Assembly: GCA_022606425.2 (NCBI GenBank)
Contig: JAHDVF020000937.1
Location: forward strand, 620,001-684,000
Source of the DNA: Lepidostoma basale
Taxonomy: Eukaryota; Arthropoda; Insecta; Trichoptera; Lepidostomatidae
Direction: 5' to 3'
Length of the DNA: 64,000 nt
Shown here: in pieces, positions 54,436-64,000 of the stretch
How the letters are laid out: every line of letters begins with the position of its first letter
Numbering within the stretch: the stretch's first letter is position 1
Notes under the pieces: model-generated
Told to the model about the DNA's origin: nothing
The model's input: only the letters and a program-made list of their open reading frames with translations
Databases searched by the model: none
Position numbers and translations under genes: made by a program

Positions 54436-57400
54436 TTAGTAGAATGAAACTGGACCCATAAAAGTTTCCCGGGCAATACTCTTCCATCAGTACACCGACG
54501 ATGCTGGCCCCGATTGTAGAACCAATTCTGCCAAACATCATCATGAAAGATACACCCATAGTCCTAGAAAAGAAATATTATCATCTGTTAATGACATGTT
54601 ACGTAATTGTATGAAAATCCGGCTAAAAAGTTTTCTGAAATGGTTCAGTTGCAGCACTTCTTCTTCTTCTTCTTCTTCTTTGCTAGCCTTCTTCCCTCCA
54701 CTGCTGGATATAGGCCTCTTCCGATTTCTTCCACTCGTCTCTATCCTGTCCCTTTTGCATCCAAGATTTTCCAACCCTTTTGATAATATCATCGGTCCAT
54801 CTCATCGGTGGCCTTCCGACACTTCGTCTATTCTCCCATGGTCTCGAGTATCCTGGGTGCCCATCTGTTGCCACCCTGTCTAGCCAAGTATCCAGCCCAT
54901 TGCCATTTCAATTTTGCCACTCGGTCCATGACGTCAGCAACCCTGGTGCGGCGTCTGATTTCTTCGTTTCTTATGCGGTCACGCAAGCTCACACCAAGTA
55001 TCTGTCTTTCCATGGACCTCTGTGTACACTTGAGCCTGTGGACATTTTTTGCTGTAAGATGAATTAGAGACAATGATCAGAGAACTACACATTGCATCCA
55101 ATAAAATAGGACTAGAAATGAATATTGATAAAACAAAGATACTAAGTCCAACAAATAAAAACATTATCATAGAGGGAAATAATATAGAAAATGTGAAAGA
55201 GTATGTGTATCTCGGTCATAAAATCAGACTCGGAAAAGAGAATCAGTTGCAGCACAACATCCCTTTTTAAAATTGCTATATGCAAACTAAAAATAGTCAC
55301 AATGTTCTTCAATTTATGATGGGAAAGGAACAAGAAGAATTATTATAATCTGTAAATCAAGGACGGTGGTATGTTATATTGAAGTTATAGCAAAGGATGT
55401 TGAAAAGTTATTAACGCTTTGGTTGCAGAAATCCGATGTATATGAATACTTTTATAAAACATAGAAAAAACTTTATTTTAATTAACTGTAATTAGGTAAC
55501 CTACTAATGTGACCAAACGTCCCGTTTTCACCGGGACAGTCCCGTTTTCAGACAGCGTGTCCCTGGGCCCCCGAAAATAGCTTCGGGACGCCAAAATGTC
55601 CCGTTTTCGAAAATAAAGAAACTAACAGTAGAATTAAAAAAAATATATGAAAAAAAAACGCGCAAATAAGACGTGGGCATTAGCGATTGCGCATAAAAGC
55701 TCATAATGCATCTGACCATAGATAAAATATATCTTAAGAGAATACATACTCTTTGCTCTTTGACCTGACATTTATAGAGTTGAAATGATTAAAATTTCTC
55801 TAAGTGTGAACCCTTAGCTTCAAAAAATGTCAATTTTGGCAATTTTTCGCAAAAACAGCACCATATGAGTTGTGCAAATGTATTATTATTATTAAGTAAC
55901 CTTTATTTCGGTGTTCCGGTTTGGAGGAAAAAATAAATAGTTACGTTATACCTAACTCAACTCTAGCAAGAACTTCAAAATGATACCAAATAATTTTTTT
56001 GAATTGACATATGAACATAAAGGTTTGAATAATCACGAAAATTAATTTTAACAGTTAAAAAATATTGTTACACCTGATCATGTCAACATAGGTTGACGAA
56101 ACAGCTATCGCGAAAAATTTAAATTGTTAAAACATTAACAGAGTTTTATAATTTAACAGTTAATAAGTATCATAGTGTTTAGATCAAAACAATGGACTAA
56201 AAGCATTTCATTACATGTAGAATAAAAGTGTTGTTCTTTTGTAGTTAATGGGCAAGGCGTAAAAATAAAACAGAATGGCGGTCCATCTTCTCTGCCTACT
56301 CCTCCGGAGAAACGACATGATGGTTAGTTAGCAAATGAATTCAACAACATTTTCAATCAGCTGTTGTCAGTACCTGTAATTCGTTGGGAACATCTCAATG
56401 GCATATGCGGTAATTAGTCCATAAATGATTCCGATAATCTGATTCGTGTTGAAGAGCACCCAGGCGACCCAGATATTATGGATCCAGTTGGACACCAGTA
56501 TTGAAGCAGCAATAGAGGCGAGTAAGGCCATGAGGGCGATCTTCTTTTTGGTGTATCGCAGGACATAGGCAAGCAAAACGTTGCTACAGCCCACGATTAC
56601 TACTATGTAAATCATCATCGGGTAGGTGCTTACTTTCATCTCGTCTTTGCATTTATCTGTTTCCTAATATAGTACATCGTAAAAACACAAATTAAATTAT
56701 TTACATAGTGATCAATCGAATCTATCAGAGAGCCATCAAATTAACAATACAAATGAACTAATCTGGCAACAAGTGTGAATATACCACATTTTCTAAAGAA
56801 AGTAGTCGAACTTTCCTGGCAATTTGCGTTAAATACCACGTTTTATAAGGATAGTAGTCGAACTTTCCTAGTAACTAGCGTAAAAAATACCACGTTTTCT
56901 AAAGAAAGTAGTCTAACTTTCCTGGCAACTAGCGTTAAAATACCATATTTTCTAAAAAAAAATTAATCGAATTTTCCTGGCACCTAGCGTAAACATACCA
57001 CGTTTTCTAAGGAAAGTAGTCAAACTTTAGTGGCAACTAGCGTAAAAATACCATGTTTTCTAAACAAATAATTGAACTTTCCTGTCAACTAGCGTAAAAA
57101 TACAACTAACTAACTAACCATCACGCCATCTCCCTGAAAGGGTAGGCAGAAAGAATGGACTGTCACACTTTTACTGATGCGGCACTCCATCCTTCTCTTT
57201 TCGCTCCGCGGGAGACGCGGTGTGATGGGTTGCGAACCTCATCGCCACCAATAGGCATCTCCCGAAAATACCATGTTTTCAAAATAAAGTAGTCGAACTT
57301 TCCTATTGTAAAAAAGTTATTGACGCACACGTTTTAAAATATTGACTAATATTAAAAACTGATTTACATATTTTATCTGGGTAAAAAAATGTGACGGTTT

Positions 57401-60400
57401 CTTACAGTTGAGTTCTTCTTGTCATCCAAATCGCTTCGCACTTGCAACACTTCACAGAGTAATTTGTCTTCTGAGTCTCCTTCATCAAGTCCAACGTAAA
57501 ATCGATCAACTGTGTCTGGCAGCCATAGGTAGAACGAGCTAGCACTTAAATGATAAATATATGTTAATAAAGTATGAACATATTTACTGAAATCTGTCCT
57601 GTAAAGAGTTTTTTGATCTTAACAACATAATAAATATTCAATGTCAAATCAAAGAAAACGAAATTATAATACAATACATGTTTATTAATTATTTCTTGAA
57701 CAATGATTTAAAACTCCATATTAAATTGAAAACGTCTGTCTTCTAGGAGTTTTATTAAATTTTATATGGAATGACATGTTTCGCCCTTCTAAGGCATTTT
57801 TGGACATTTGAAAATGCTTTAGAAGGGCGAAACAGGTCAATTTATAAAAATATTATAAAACTCCTAGAAAACAGACGTTTTCATTTACATTAATTATTAA
57901 ACACCTTTTTATCTAGGGACTACTACAAAAAATCTGTATTAAGCGATTTAGAGTGAAAAAATACATGCTTTTTCAAGACCTACTTATAACAAATAGCCCA
58001 GGTTAATTTTTAAATTTGAATTATTGTATCGAATTTTAAATGCGTTTATTATCAATCAGTATTTTTTTGTTTAGTTTTAATTATTTTTTTACACCTGAAG
58101 ATTGAGGTATCATGTCGTGTTTTTAAAAAAATATTTTTTAATAAATAGTGAATCAAACAAAGTTTTTCCATTTCCTAAGTATATTACTATTGAATTCCAC
58201 AGTGTTAATGCCTTAGCGTTCAATAAATTCAATTGGGATTACGTCAAGATAAATGAGAAGTTCAAAATCATATTTTTCTTTTCACATAAAATTATCAAAC
58301 TACATTGTTATTTTATCTATATATATACCATTAAATTGTGTTGCGGAATCATAATTGAACAATATTTATTACTTTCTAACTTTGTAAAAATATTTATAAG
58401 TAATAAAAAATTTCTTGAATACCTACCAAGAAAATATTCCAAAGGCCAGAGCAGACAGCATCACCATATCCTTGAGCAAGGGCGGTTTGAACAGCGGCAC
58501 AGTCTGCTCTTTAATGGACTTCCATATGGAGAGATTTTTAGAACCGATTTTGTCAGTGTCGTCTAAAATAAGTCCATCTACCTAGATCAACATTTCATTA
58601 CATACATTGAGTTACAGATACATATTTTTTTTACATTTGGGGTGGAGTTACATTGTACACTCATTAAATGTATTGTGTTTTCCTTATTGGTGTTCCATTC
58701 ACACCGTATCTTTAGGTCAGTTAAGCCCACAAACCGGTTAACCATAATAAACAATAAGTGTTTGAAATATTCTACATGAAGGACACGACATAGGACTTCG
58801 GGATGGGATCTTGTAGGATTGTAGTTCCCACTAAGAATTGCACATAGTCAAAGTAAAAAAAAGCGCAATAGCCAATTTCTAGAAAAATATATTTAATCTT
58901 TTCAGTGTTGCTAAAAAATTAAACGCGTGACGCGGGATGTGAACCAGAGACCGGCCAGCGAAATAAAGTAGACAAGCTATCCGTCCAGCTATCTAGCTAT
59001 TGATACTAGTGGCGAAATTTCTAATATATAAGCAACGGTGAAAAGTTTAAAGGCTTTTTTATAGAAATTGAATTGCTATTGCGATTTCTTACATTGACTA
59101 TGGACGACACTTATAAGGTACAACTTCTTCTTCTTCTTCTTTTGATAGATCTGACGATCTGTGACACAGAAATCATATCTCGTCGGGTAAGGTACAACAA
59201 TTCTGTTAAATCCCATCCCCTCCCCTTGTTAGATAATTAAAAGTCAATGATTATAAGTATAAATAAAGCTTTATATTATAGAAGAGATAAAATGATGTCA
59301 CAGAACGATTCAATCAAATTGAGTTAAAATGAAACGATTTCTTGAAATTCGAATTTGCGCCATCTACGTATAACAGTGAAGCTGTTAGAAGATTTAAAGA
59401 CGTATCTACGTAGTTTCTACAATTAACTCTATACATATTATATACATATCGTCTTCTCACAGGGTAATCTTACGATGGATCAACAATAGATTCACGTCGT
59501 TGAACTCTGCGGACACTTCCGAAAATTCGCTTTTCTATCGACCGTCATATAGAGCGCATGTACGCTTTTCACGTCTTTATATTACAATATACAATCTATT
59601 GAAGTTGGAATTATTATTTTTCTCTCTCCAATTTTAAATTTATAAATTGTTTACATATGTGTGTGTAAAGTTGTCTGATTTTACTATAATATTAACCAAT
59701 TACGTTGTTTGGGACCTTTGTACAAATGTATTAATTCGAAACGTGCCGAGTAAAATAAACTCAAAAGTGGAGCAGAAATGGTATTTGAATTTATAAAAAT
59801 AAACATTATTTCGGAAAACCACACTGATAACAGATTAAGTTTAATCAAAAAACCATAAAAATATTATCAAACCAACTATATAGTTAGTTAGAAAGTTTCA
59901 ATCCTGGGATTGGTTTGCAGCAATTTCTTCTATTATTTTCTTCCATTCTTCCCTGTCTTGTGAGGCTCTTTTGAAATCTGCATATGATGAGCAGCGCACG
60001 TCCACCAACAGATCCTCCAGGTACTCTCGGCGTGGGCGTCCCCTAGAGTTTGTCCCCTCGGTCACACCCTCTATTATGGCATGCAAGAGGCCTTCTTGTC
60101 GTATTACATGGCCGATCCATCTTGCACACCTTTCGGACAAGGTCATGAGCAGACGTGACCATGAAGGCTAGGTTTGTCGTAGAGCTATATTAACTTTTAA
60201 CCACAATTGATTTAAATACAGAAGTTGAATACAATACTTACCTTAAATTCAGACTCATCCTTTTTAGTGTTAAGGCGAAATATGAGTTTCAACATCGCTA
60301 GAGTTTCTTCATTTCTTTCGGTACTCATCAGGAACTTCGGGCTTTCGGGAGCTTTAATGAATAGCAGCGTGACAATGACGAAAGGGAGAGCGTAGCAGAT

Positions 60401-62810
60401 CACCATCAGCCTCCAAGGTCTGAAGTCGATTCCAATCACGGGGATGGTCACATTGAAGTCAAGTGACAGTATTCCCCAGGCAATTACTGTAAAAGTGATG
60501 AAAAAACATTTATTAAATGTTTGATGTTTAGAAAAAGTCCTACCAAACATTTCGTTTAATTTATTTATTTAACTTCTTTGGTGCGGCTTGCTACATTTAC
60601 AGAAGGAAAAATAATTGATTTTGAACTGAAGTAGACTACATCTGCAGCTCATATTTGAACCTTACAAACCTTTTTACTTAAGTACCTACTACAAAATAGA
60701 CCTGAACCTCCGAAAACAACTTATAAAAACATTGGTTTGGAGTGTTTTACTGGATGGCTGCGAGACTTGGTGCCTGGGAAAGCGAAAGAGAGCGCAAAAG
60801 GCCGGAGGCATTTGAGATGTGGACCTACCGACGAGTTGCCCATGTTTCATGGAGGGACCACATTACAAATGAAGAGGTTCTCAGCAGAGTTGAAGAGAGT
60901 AGGCACATGTTGAACACCATAGCGGAGAGGCGCGCAAGATAGATTGGTCATGTGTCGCAACACGAATGATTCCTGCATGATGTGTTGGAGGGAATGGTCG
61001 AGGGATCGATTGGCAGAGGACGACCTCGCCGAAGACGAGTGAAGCTGACGAAAGGCGCCGCTGCGCCTATAACAGCTTCGGGTAAGCGGAGGGAGCCCTC
61101 TATGGCTCGGCCATATTAAAAAAGGACGACCTCGCCAAGGGTACCTAGACCAGATTTGCCGAGATATGGGCTGCACCTCTTATGCGGAGTTGAAGAGATT
61201 TGCCGAGGACCGAGCGGAGTGGGAGAGGAGATGCGTCGCCTTGCTGCAGACCAATCATTAGTTTGAGACCAGAGAAGAAGACTTTACTGCTAATTTATAT
61301 GTAATTTTATGATGAACTGAGACTATCTGTTGGCGCTATACATGTATCCAACCGCAGTTCAAAATATTTTTTTTACTGCAAATGAAGCTAGCAGCATGAT
61401 GGGAGTTAAATATATCAGAGGCATTATATAATTACATATGAGGGTATTATTTGCAAACCCGGCAAACTCCACCAACAATCAAAAGTGAGATATAAATTGG
61501 TTCTTATTCATAATACATTTGCACACAATTTTTATTGATTTTCAGTTTCAAATTCGGCTTCATTCTGAAGAATTTTACTATTAAAATATAGGGTTTGTTG
61601 CAAAGCTGGCAAACTCCAAAATGAAATTCATTATTTTACTTTAATTATCAACATAATGATGATTATATCATGGCTGATTACTTTTAAAATACTAATTGGT
61701 TGAGATGAAAAAAATAAATGTCGTAAAAAAGCGCATTTTATTAGCGTGTCAGTTTTTTGCGATTTACTCAAAACATCTTAGGTACTTCGGGTGTTGTATA
61801 ATTCCCTGGTAAGAAGTCGGCTGGAATATAGTTCCGTTATTTGGTCACCGCCTGGGATCCGATATTCTCTGATGGTGGAGCGAGTGCAGAAAAATTTCTG
61901 CGCTTTCTTTACTTCAGGGAGCGCGGTTATTACCCGTGGCTCTTTCCGACTGAATTCTTGCTAGGTATGCTAAGCTACCAATCATTGGAGAGAAAGAGGA
62001 ACATTCACTTGGGAGTTCACTTCTTTCAGCTGATTGGCGGCCGCATACAGAACTCGGATGTCCTGAGTGATGTAGGTCTATTTGTCCCTGATTATTACCT
62101 TCGTCAAAGACAGCACAGATTGTTTTATTTGCCACGCTGCAGAACCAACCTGCCAATGGTAATGCCTGTGGGTAGGGCAATCTTATTGCTTAATCGGATC
62201 GCCTCGGAGGTCGACATATTTCGTGATAGTGTGAGTTGCCTCAGGGATGCAATATCAATGTTATGATTTTTTCTTAGCTGAAGCTTAATTTTTATTTTTT
62301 TTAATGCTTCTCTGTTTATAATGTAATTGCAAACGATTTGGAATTGTATGTCTGTAATGTTTGTGATTATTATCAAAATAAATGAAATGAAATGAAATCT
62401 AATGATGGAGTTTGCCAGGTTTGTAACTAATACCCTCATATTACAATACACTTACGATACACGTTTGAGATTAATAATAATAAAATAATAAACGGAGCGA
62501 GAAGAAAAAAACACGAGATTCGTGACAAATTATGTGACAGTGACACTATTTGGCAACGATGTGGAATTTAATGAAATTATGGCATTAATGTATCAGGATT
62601 CCTGTGTATTTTGAATATTATTGTCTTTTAATCGACAAAACAACCTTGTTCCATTTTTAGCGTTTAGTTTTAAAATAAAGCCACTCACACGTCGATAAAG
62701 CAGCGGCAAATATTTGCACGGAAGACATCACAGAGATCATGGAGTCAGCATACTTCTTCGGGATGAATTCCCCGTAATAAGAAAAGGCGACTGTGCTTGC
62801 TCCAGATAAG
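54436..62810 (-). CDS. SV2-like major facilitator transporter, gene D (exons 4-9; 5' end beyond window)
   Basis: Fourth paralogue on the minus strand. Exons in transcript order: 62810-62689, 60486-60242, 58581-58427, 57544-57406, 56663-56374, 54563-54436, lengths 122, 245, 155, 139, 290 and 128, identical to exons 4-9 of gene C. Exon 4 has SYYGEFIPKKYADSMISVM; exon 5 has IDFRPWRLMVI, IKAPESPKFL and STERNEETLAMLKLIF; exon 6 has GLILDDTDKIGSKNLSIW and EQTVPLFKPPLLKD; exon 7 has FYLWLPDTVDRFYVGL; exon 8 has MIYIVVIVGCSNVLL and ends MFPTNYR; exon 9 is RTMGVSFMMMFGRIG, then CPGNFYG. The frame is open through 1079 nt. Exons 1-3 are not in the remaining 1.2 kb and must lie past base 64000. The short tenth exon was not identified; weak acceptors at about 54328 give only short, unconvincing tails. 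Closest relative is gene C. Confidence 0.88.
54656..55068 (-). mobile_element. LINE fragment (KLKWQWAG family), 3' part
   Basis: Tail CTTCTTCTTCTTCTTCTTCT at 54658. Minus frames: HLTAKNVHRLKCTQRSMERQ, ILGVSLRDRIRNEEIRRRT, VADVMDRVAKLKWQWAGYLA, RPPMRWTDDIIKRVGKSW and AYIQQWREEG. One frameshift near 54830. Lies in intron 8 of gene D. Confidence 0.82.
55069..55258 (+). mobile_element. Inverted 5' segment of the same LINE
   Basis: Plus strand frame: MIRELHIASNKIGLEMNIDK, TKILSPTNKN, ENVKEYVYLGHKIRLGKEN. This is the part of the RT that normally precedes the LTAKSVHRLK stretch, but it is turned round and joined directly at 55068/55069. Confidence 0.75.
56222..56334 (+). mobile_element. LINE tail (TTAG family), short
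   Basis: AATGGCGGTCCATCTTCTCT, GCCTACTCCTCCGGAGAAAC and GATGGTTAGTTAGC. It lies about 40 bases from exon 8 of gene D. Confidence 0.6.
56782..57305. repeat. About 53-bp minisatellite split by a LINE tail
   Basis: Six units begin TACCACATTTTCTAAAG-like at 56782, 56834, 56888, 56941, 56996 and 57049, each with TAGTCGAACTTTCCTGGCAA and CTAGCGTAAAAA. A seventh partial unit resumes at about 57266, after a LINE/SINE insertion (57098-57265). Intron 7 of gene D. Confidence 0.88.
57098..57265 (-). mobile_element. TTAG-family LINE/SINE tail inserted in a minisatellite
   Basis: Given strand: AACTAACTAACCATCACGCC, AAAGGGTAGGCAGAAAGAAT, GCGGCACTCCATCCTTCTCT and TGGGTTGCGAACCTCATCGC, the headed SINE-like form seen at 2600-2774. 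Repeat units lie on both sides. Confidence 0.75.
57720..57892. repeat. Palindromic MITE, GAAACATGTCATTCCC family
   Basis: Left arm AAAACGTCTGTCTTCTAGGA, TGACATGTTTCGCCCTTCTA; right arm TAGAAGGGCGAAACAGGTCA, TCCTAGAAAACAGACGTTTT. Intron 6 of gene D. Confidence 0.82.
59888..60160 (-). mobile_element. LINE fragment, extreme RT C-terminus (ANQSQD family)
   Basis: Minus frame: TLSERCARWIGHVIRQEGLL, GTNSRGRPRREYLEDLLVD, VRCSSYADFKRASQDREEWK, ending ANQSQD. Very close to the 11011-11928 copy. It stops 80 bases before exon 5 of gene D. Confidence 0.85.
60735..61275 (+). mobile_element. LINE fragment (same family), containing a 92-bp insertion
   Basis: Plus strand: GAWESERERKRPEAFEMWTY, HVSWRDHITNEEVLSRVEES, MLNTIAERRAR with stops, then after the insertion GRPRQGYLDQICRDMGC-like frames to about 61260 and AGAAGAAGA. 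Frames are shifted several times. Confidence 0.72.
61031..61122 (+). mobile_element. 92-bp retroposed insert with 14-bp target duplication
   Basis: Both sides carry AGGACGACCTCGCC (61017-61030 and 61123-61136). The insert begins GAAGACGAGTGAAGCTGACG, contains AGCGGAGGGAGCCCTCTATG and ends in oligo-A. It is GC-rich compared with its surroundings. The source is not recognised: a 5'-truncated retroelement or a processed small RNA are possible. Confidence 0.7.
61437..62440. mobile_element. Inverted-repeat DNA element, about 1.0 kb, TTACA duplication
   Basis: Ends TATGAGGGTATTATTTGCAA and, reversed on the right, TATGAGGGTATTAGTTACAA, with GGCAAACTCCA following on both sides. Flanked by TTACA at 61432-61436 and 62441-62445. 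The interior is largely taken by a nested LINE (about 61870-62398). No transposase found. Confidence 0.72.
61870..62398 (+). mobile_element. LINE fragment (PMVMPVGRAI family) nested in a DNA element
   Basis: Plus frame: RKRNIHLGVHFFQLIGG, SDVLSDVGLFVPDYYLRQRQ, HRLFYLPRCRTNLPMVMPVG, RAILLLNRIASEVDIFRDSV, ending ISML, then the tail AAATGAAATGAAATGAAATC. In intron 4 of gene D. Confidence 0.82.
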
Positions 62811-62924
62811 CTAAGGAAAATATTATAACTGTCATTTACAAATTCACATCACAAGGATAGACGAGAGATAGTACATTCTATTATTTTTCTTTGCTAGTTT
62901 AAAACTGGACCCTCAAAATGAACA

Positions 62925-63315
62925 CAATAAACCGTTTAGAAGCACTGTGGCTCCATGGCAGAATGTTGCGAATCTCATGGAGTGATATGGTCACCAACAA
63001 GAGGTGTTACATAGAGCCAGAGCAGGAAGAGAATTGTTGTCTGATGTGAAGTCTAGAAAGATGGCATATTTGAGACACATTCTCCGCAACGAGAAATACG
63101 ATCTGCTGCACCTTATCATAAAAGGGAAGATCGAGGGTAGGCGCGGTCTGGGAAGACCCCAGATGTTCTGGTTCAAGGATGCCAAGGAATGGACCGGAGT
63201 TCGGGGGGTGGAGGAGTTGTTCCGTCTGGCACAGGACAGAGAGGCCTACGCCAGGGTGATAGCCGACGTCGGGGAGACCTGGCATGGCACTCAAATAAGA
63301 AGAAGAAGATTAAAT
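62925..63315 (+). mobile_element. RTE-like LINE fragment (GAAGAA-tail family)
   Basis: Plus frame from 63004: RARAGRELLSDVKSRKMAYL, RHILRNEKYDLLHLIIKGKI, EGRRGLGRPQMFWFKDAKEW, VEELFRLAQDREAYARVIAD, VGETWHGTQIRRRR. The upstream RTINRLEAL-like part is in another frame. Tail AGAAGAAGAAGA. Confidence 0.83.
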
Positions 63316-63565
63316 CTTGGTTTGCAGCAAAGTGTATATATTTTTTACTGGTCTGGTGTTGCACGACCAACCCCGAGGTAGACGACCCCCGGGCGACCTC
63401 GTAGGAGACCAATTCCTCTTAAGAAACAGGCCACAATACCACTACACTAAGAAGAGGAAGAAGAGACTCAATGTATTTTTAAAGTCACATGTTATTGTTA
63501 ATTTGAGGTTATTAAAAAATTAAATGAATCAGATTTAAGCTCACCTCACATCCAAAAAATAAAAC

Positions 63566-64000
63566 ATGACGATTTCTATTAGTAAAACGAAGTGCTTAAC
63601 AATATCAAAAGAACCTCACAGATGTAAGCTGATCATCGATAACACACCTATTGAGCAAGTCATGCGATTCACTTACCTAGGCATAGATATCGGTAGCTAC
63701 AGTGACCTATACGATGAGGTGCGAGCACAAACCAACAAAGCGACAGCCGTGGATGACTGCTTGCGCGACACCATATGGAGGAACAAACACATGCTAACCG
63801 AAAGTAAGGTCAGGATATACAAGGCATGCGTTCGCCCCATCATGACGTATGGACTAGAGGTAAGAGCCGATACCAATAGAACTAAGAACCTTCTTAGAGT
63901 AGCAGAAATGCGAACCCTACGCTCCATCGCAGGCAAAACCCTCAGAGATCGGATCAGAAATGAAACGATAAGGGGTGTCTGTGGTTTTGAAGGCATAGTG
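63566..64000 (+). mobile_element. LINE fragment, RT C-terminus, running off the right edge
   Basis: Plus frame: MTISISKTKCLTISKEPHRC, FTYLGIDIGSYSDLYDEVRA, VRIYKACVRPIMTYGLEVRA, RVAEMRTLRSIAGKTLRDRI, RNETIRGVCGF. Open for 145 residues to the window end, so this is a relatively intact copy. It lies in intron 3 of gene D by position. Confidence 0.82.

Noticed and set aside
58102..58566. Plus-strand 154-codon open frame, low-complexity hydrophobic
   Set aside because: Its second half is antisense to exon 6 of gene D and the first half is AT-rich intron sequence without any domain.

Overview
The window is AT-rich eukaryotic nuclear DNA, almost certainly from an insect. Its genes are split into about ten GT-AG exons each. 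Introns and intergenic DNA are packed with degraded non-LTR retrotransposons, tRNA-derived SINEs, palindromic MITEs, piggyBac-like, hAT and mariner remnants and one solo LTR. The repeat style and the SV2-like transporter expansion fit a holometabolous insect (moth or beetle), but I cannot fix the order from sequence alone.

Genes, left to right: (1) 1-1084 (+), the 3' part of a DNA primase large subunit (PRIM2-like) gene, open at the left edge, with all four Fe-S cysteines. (2) 6361-15420 (+), gene A, a complete ten-exon SV2-like MFS transporter of 536 residues. (3) 31730 down to 19403 (-), gene B, nine exons of a paralogue; its short last exon was not found. (4) 42800 down to 33657 (-), gene C, a complete ten-exon paralogue of 528 residues. 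(5) 62810 down to 54436 (-), gene D, exons 4-9 of a fourth paralogue whose first three exons lie beyond the right edge. I joined exons by hand. Phases close without frameshift in all four, and exons 2, 3, 4 and 9 have the same lengths (162, 163, 122 and 128 nt) wherever they can be seen, so this is a tandem duplication cluster. A points right, B, C and D point left, and A and B are convergent.

Between the genes and inside the introns: 1085-6360 has a TTAA-flanked piggyBac-like remnant and SINE/LINE tails. 15421-19402 has a 48-bp minisatellite and stacked LINE tails. 31731-33656 is the upstream side of gene B and has a small GC-rich inverted repeat. 42801-54435 is a gene-free repeat region with a 580-bp solo LTR and at least eight LINE pieces. 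One LINE family ending in (TTAG)n occurs about twenty times on both strands. Other LINE families end in GAAGAA-type tails. Several insertions are nested, and many keep recognisable target-site duplications.

The four transporters probably act as independent membrane carriers of organic solutes; nothing links them functionally to the primase. No bacterial-type operons, CRISPR arrays or intact RNA genes were seen.
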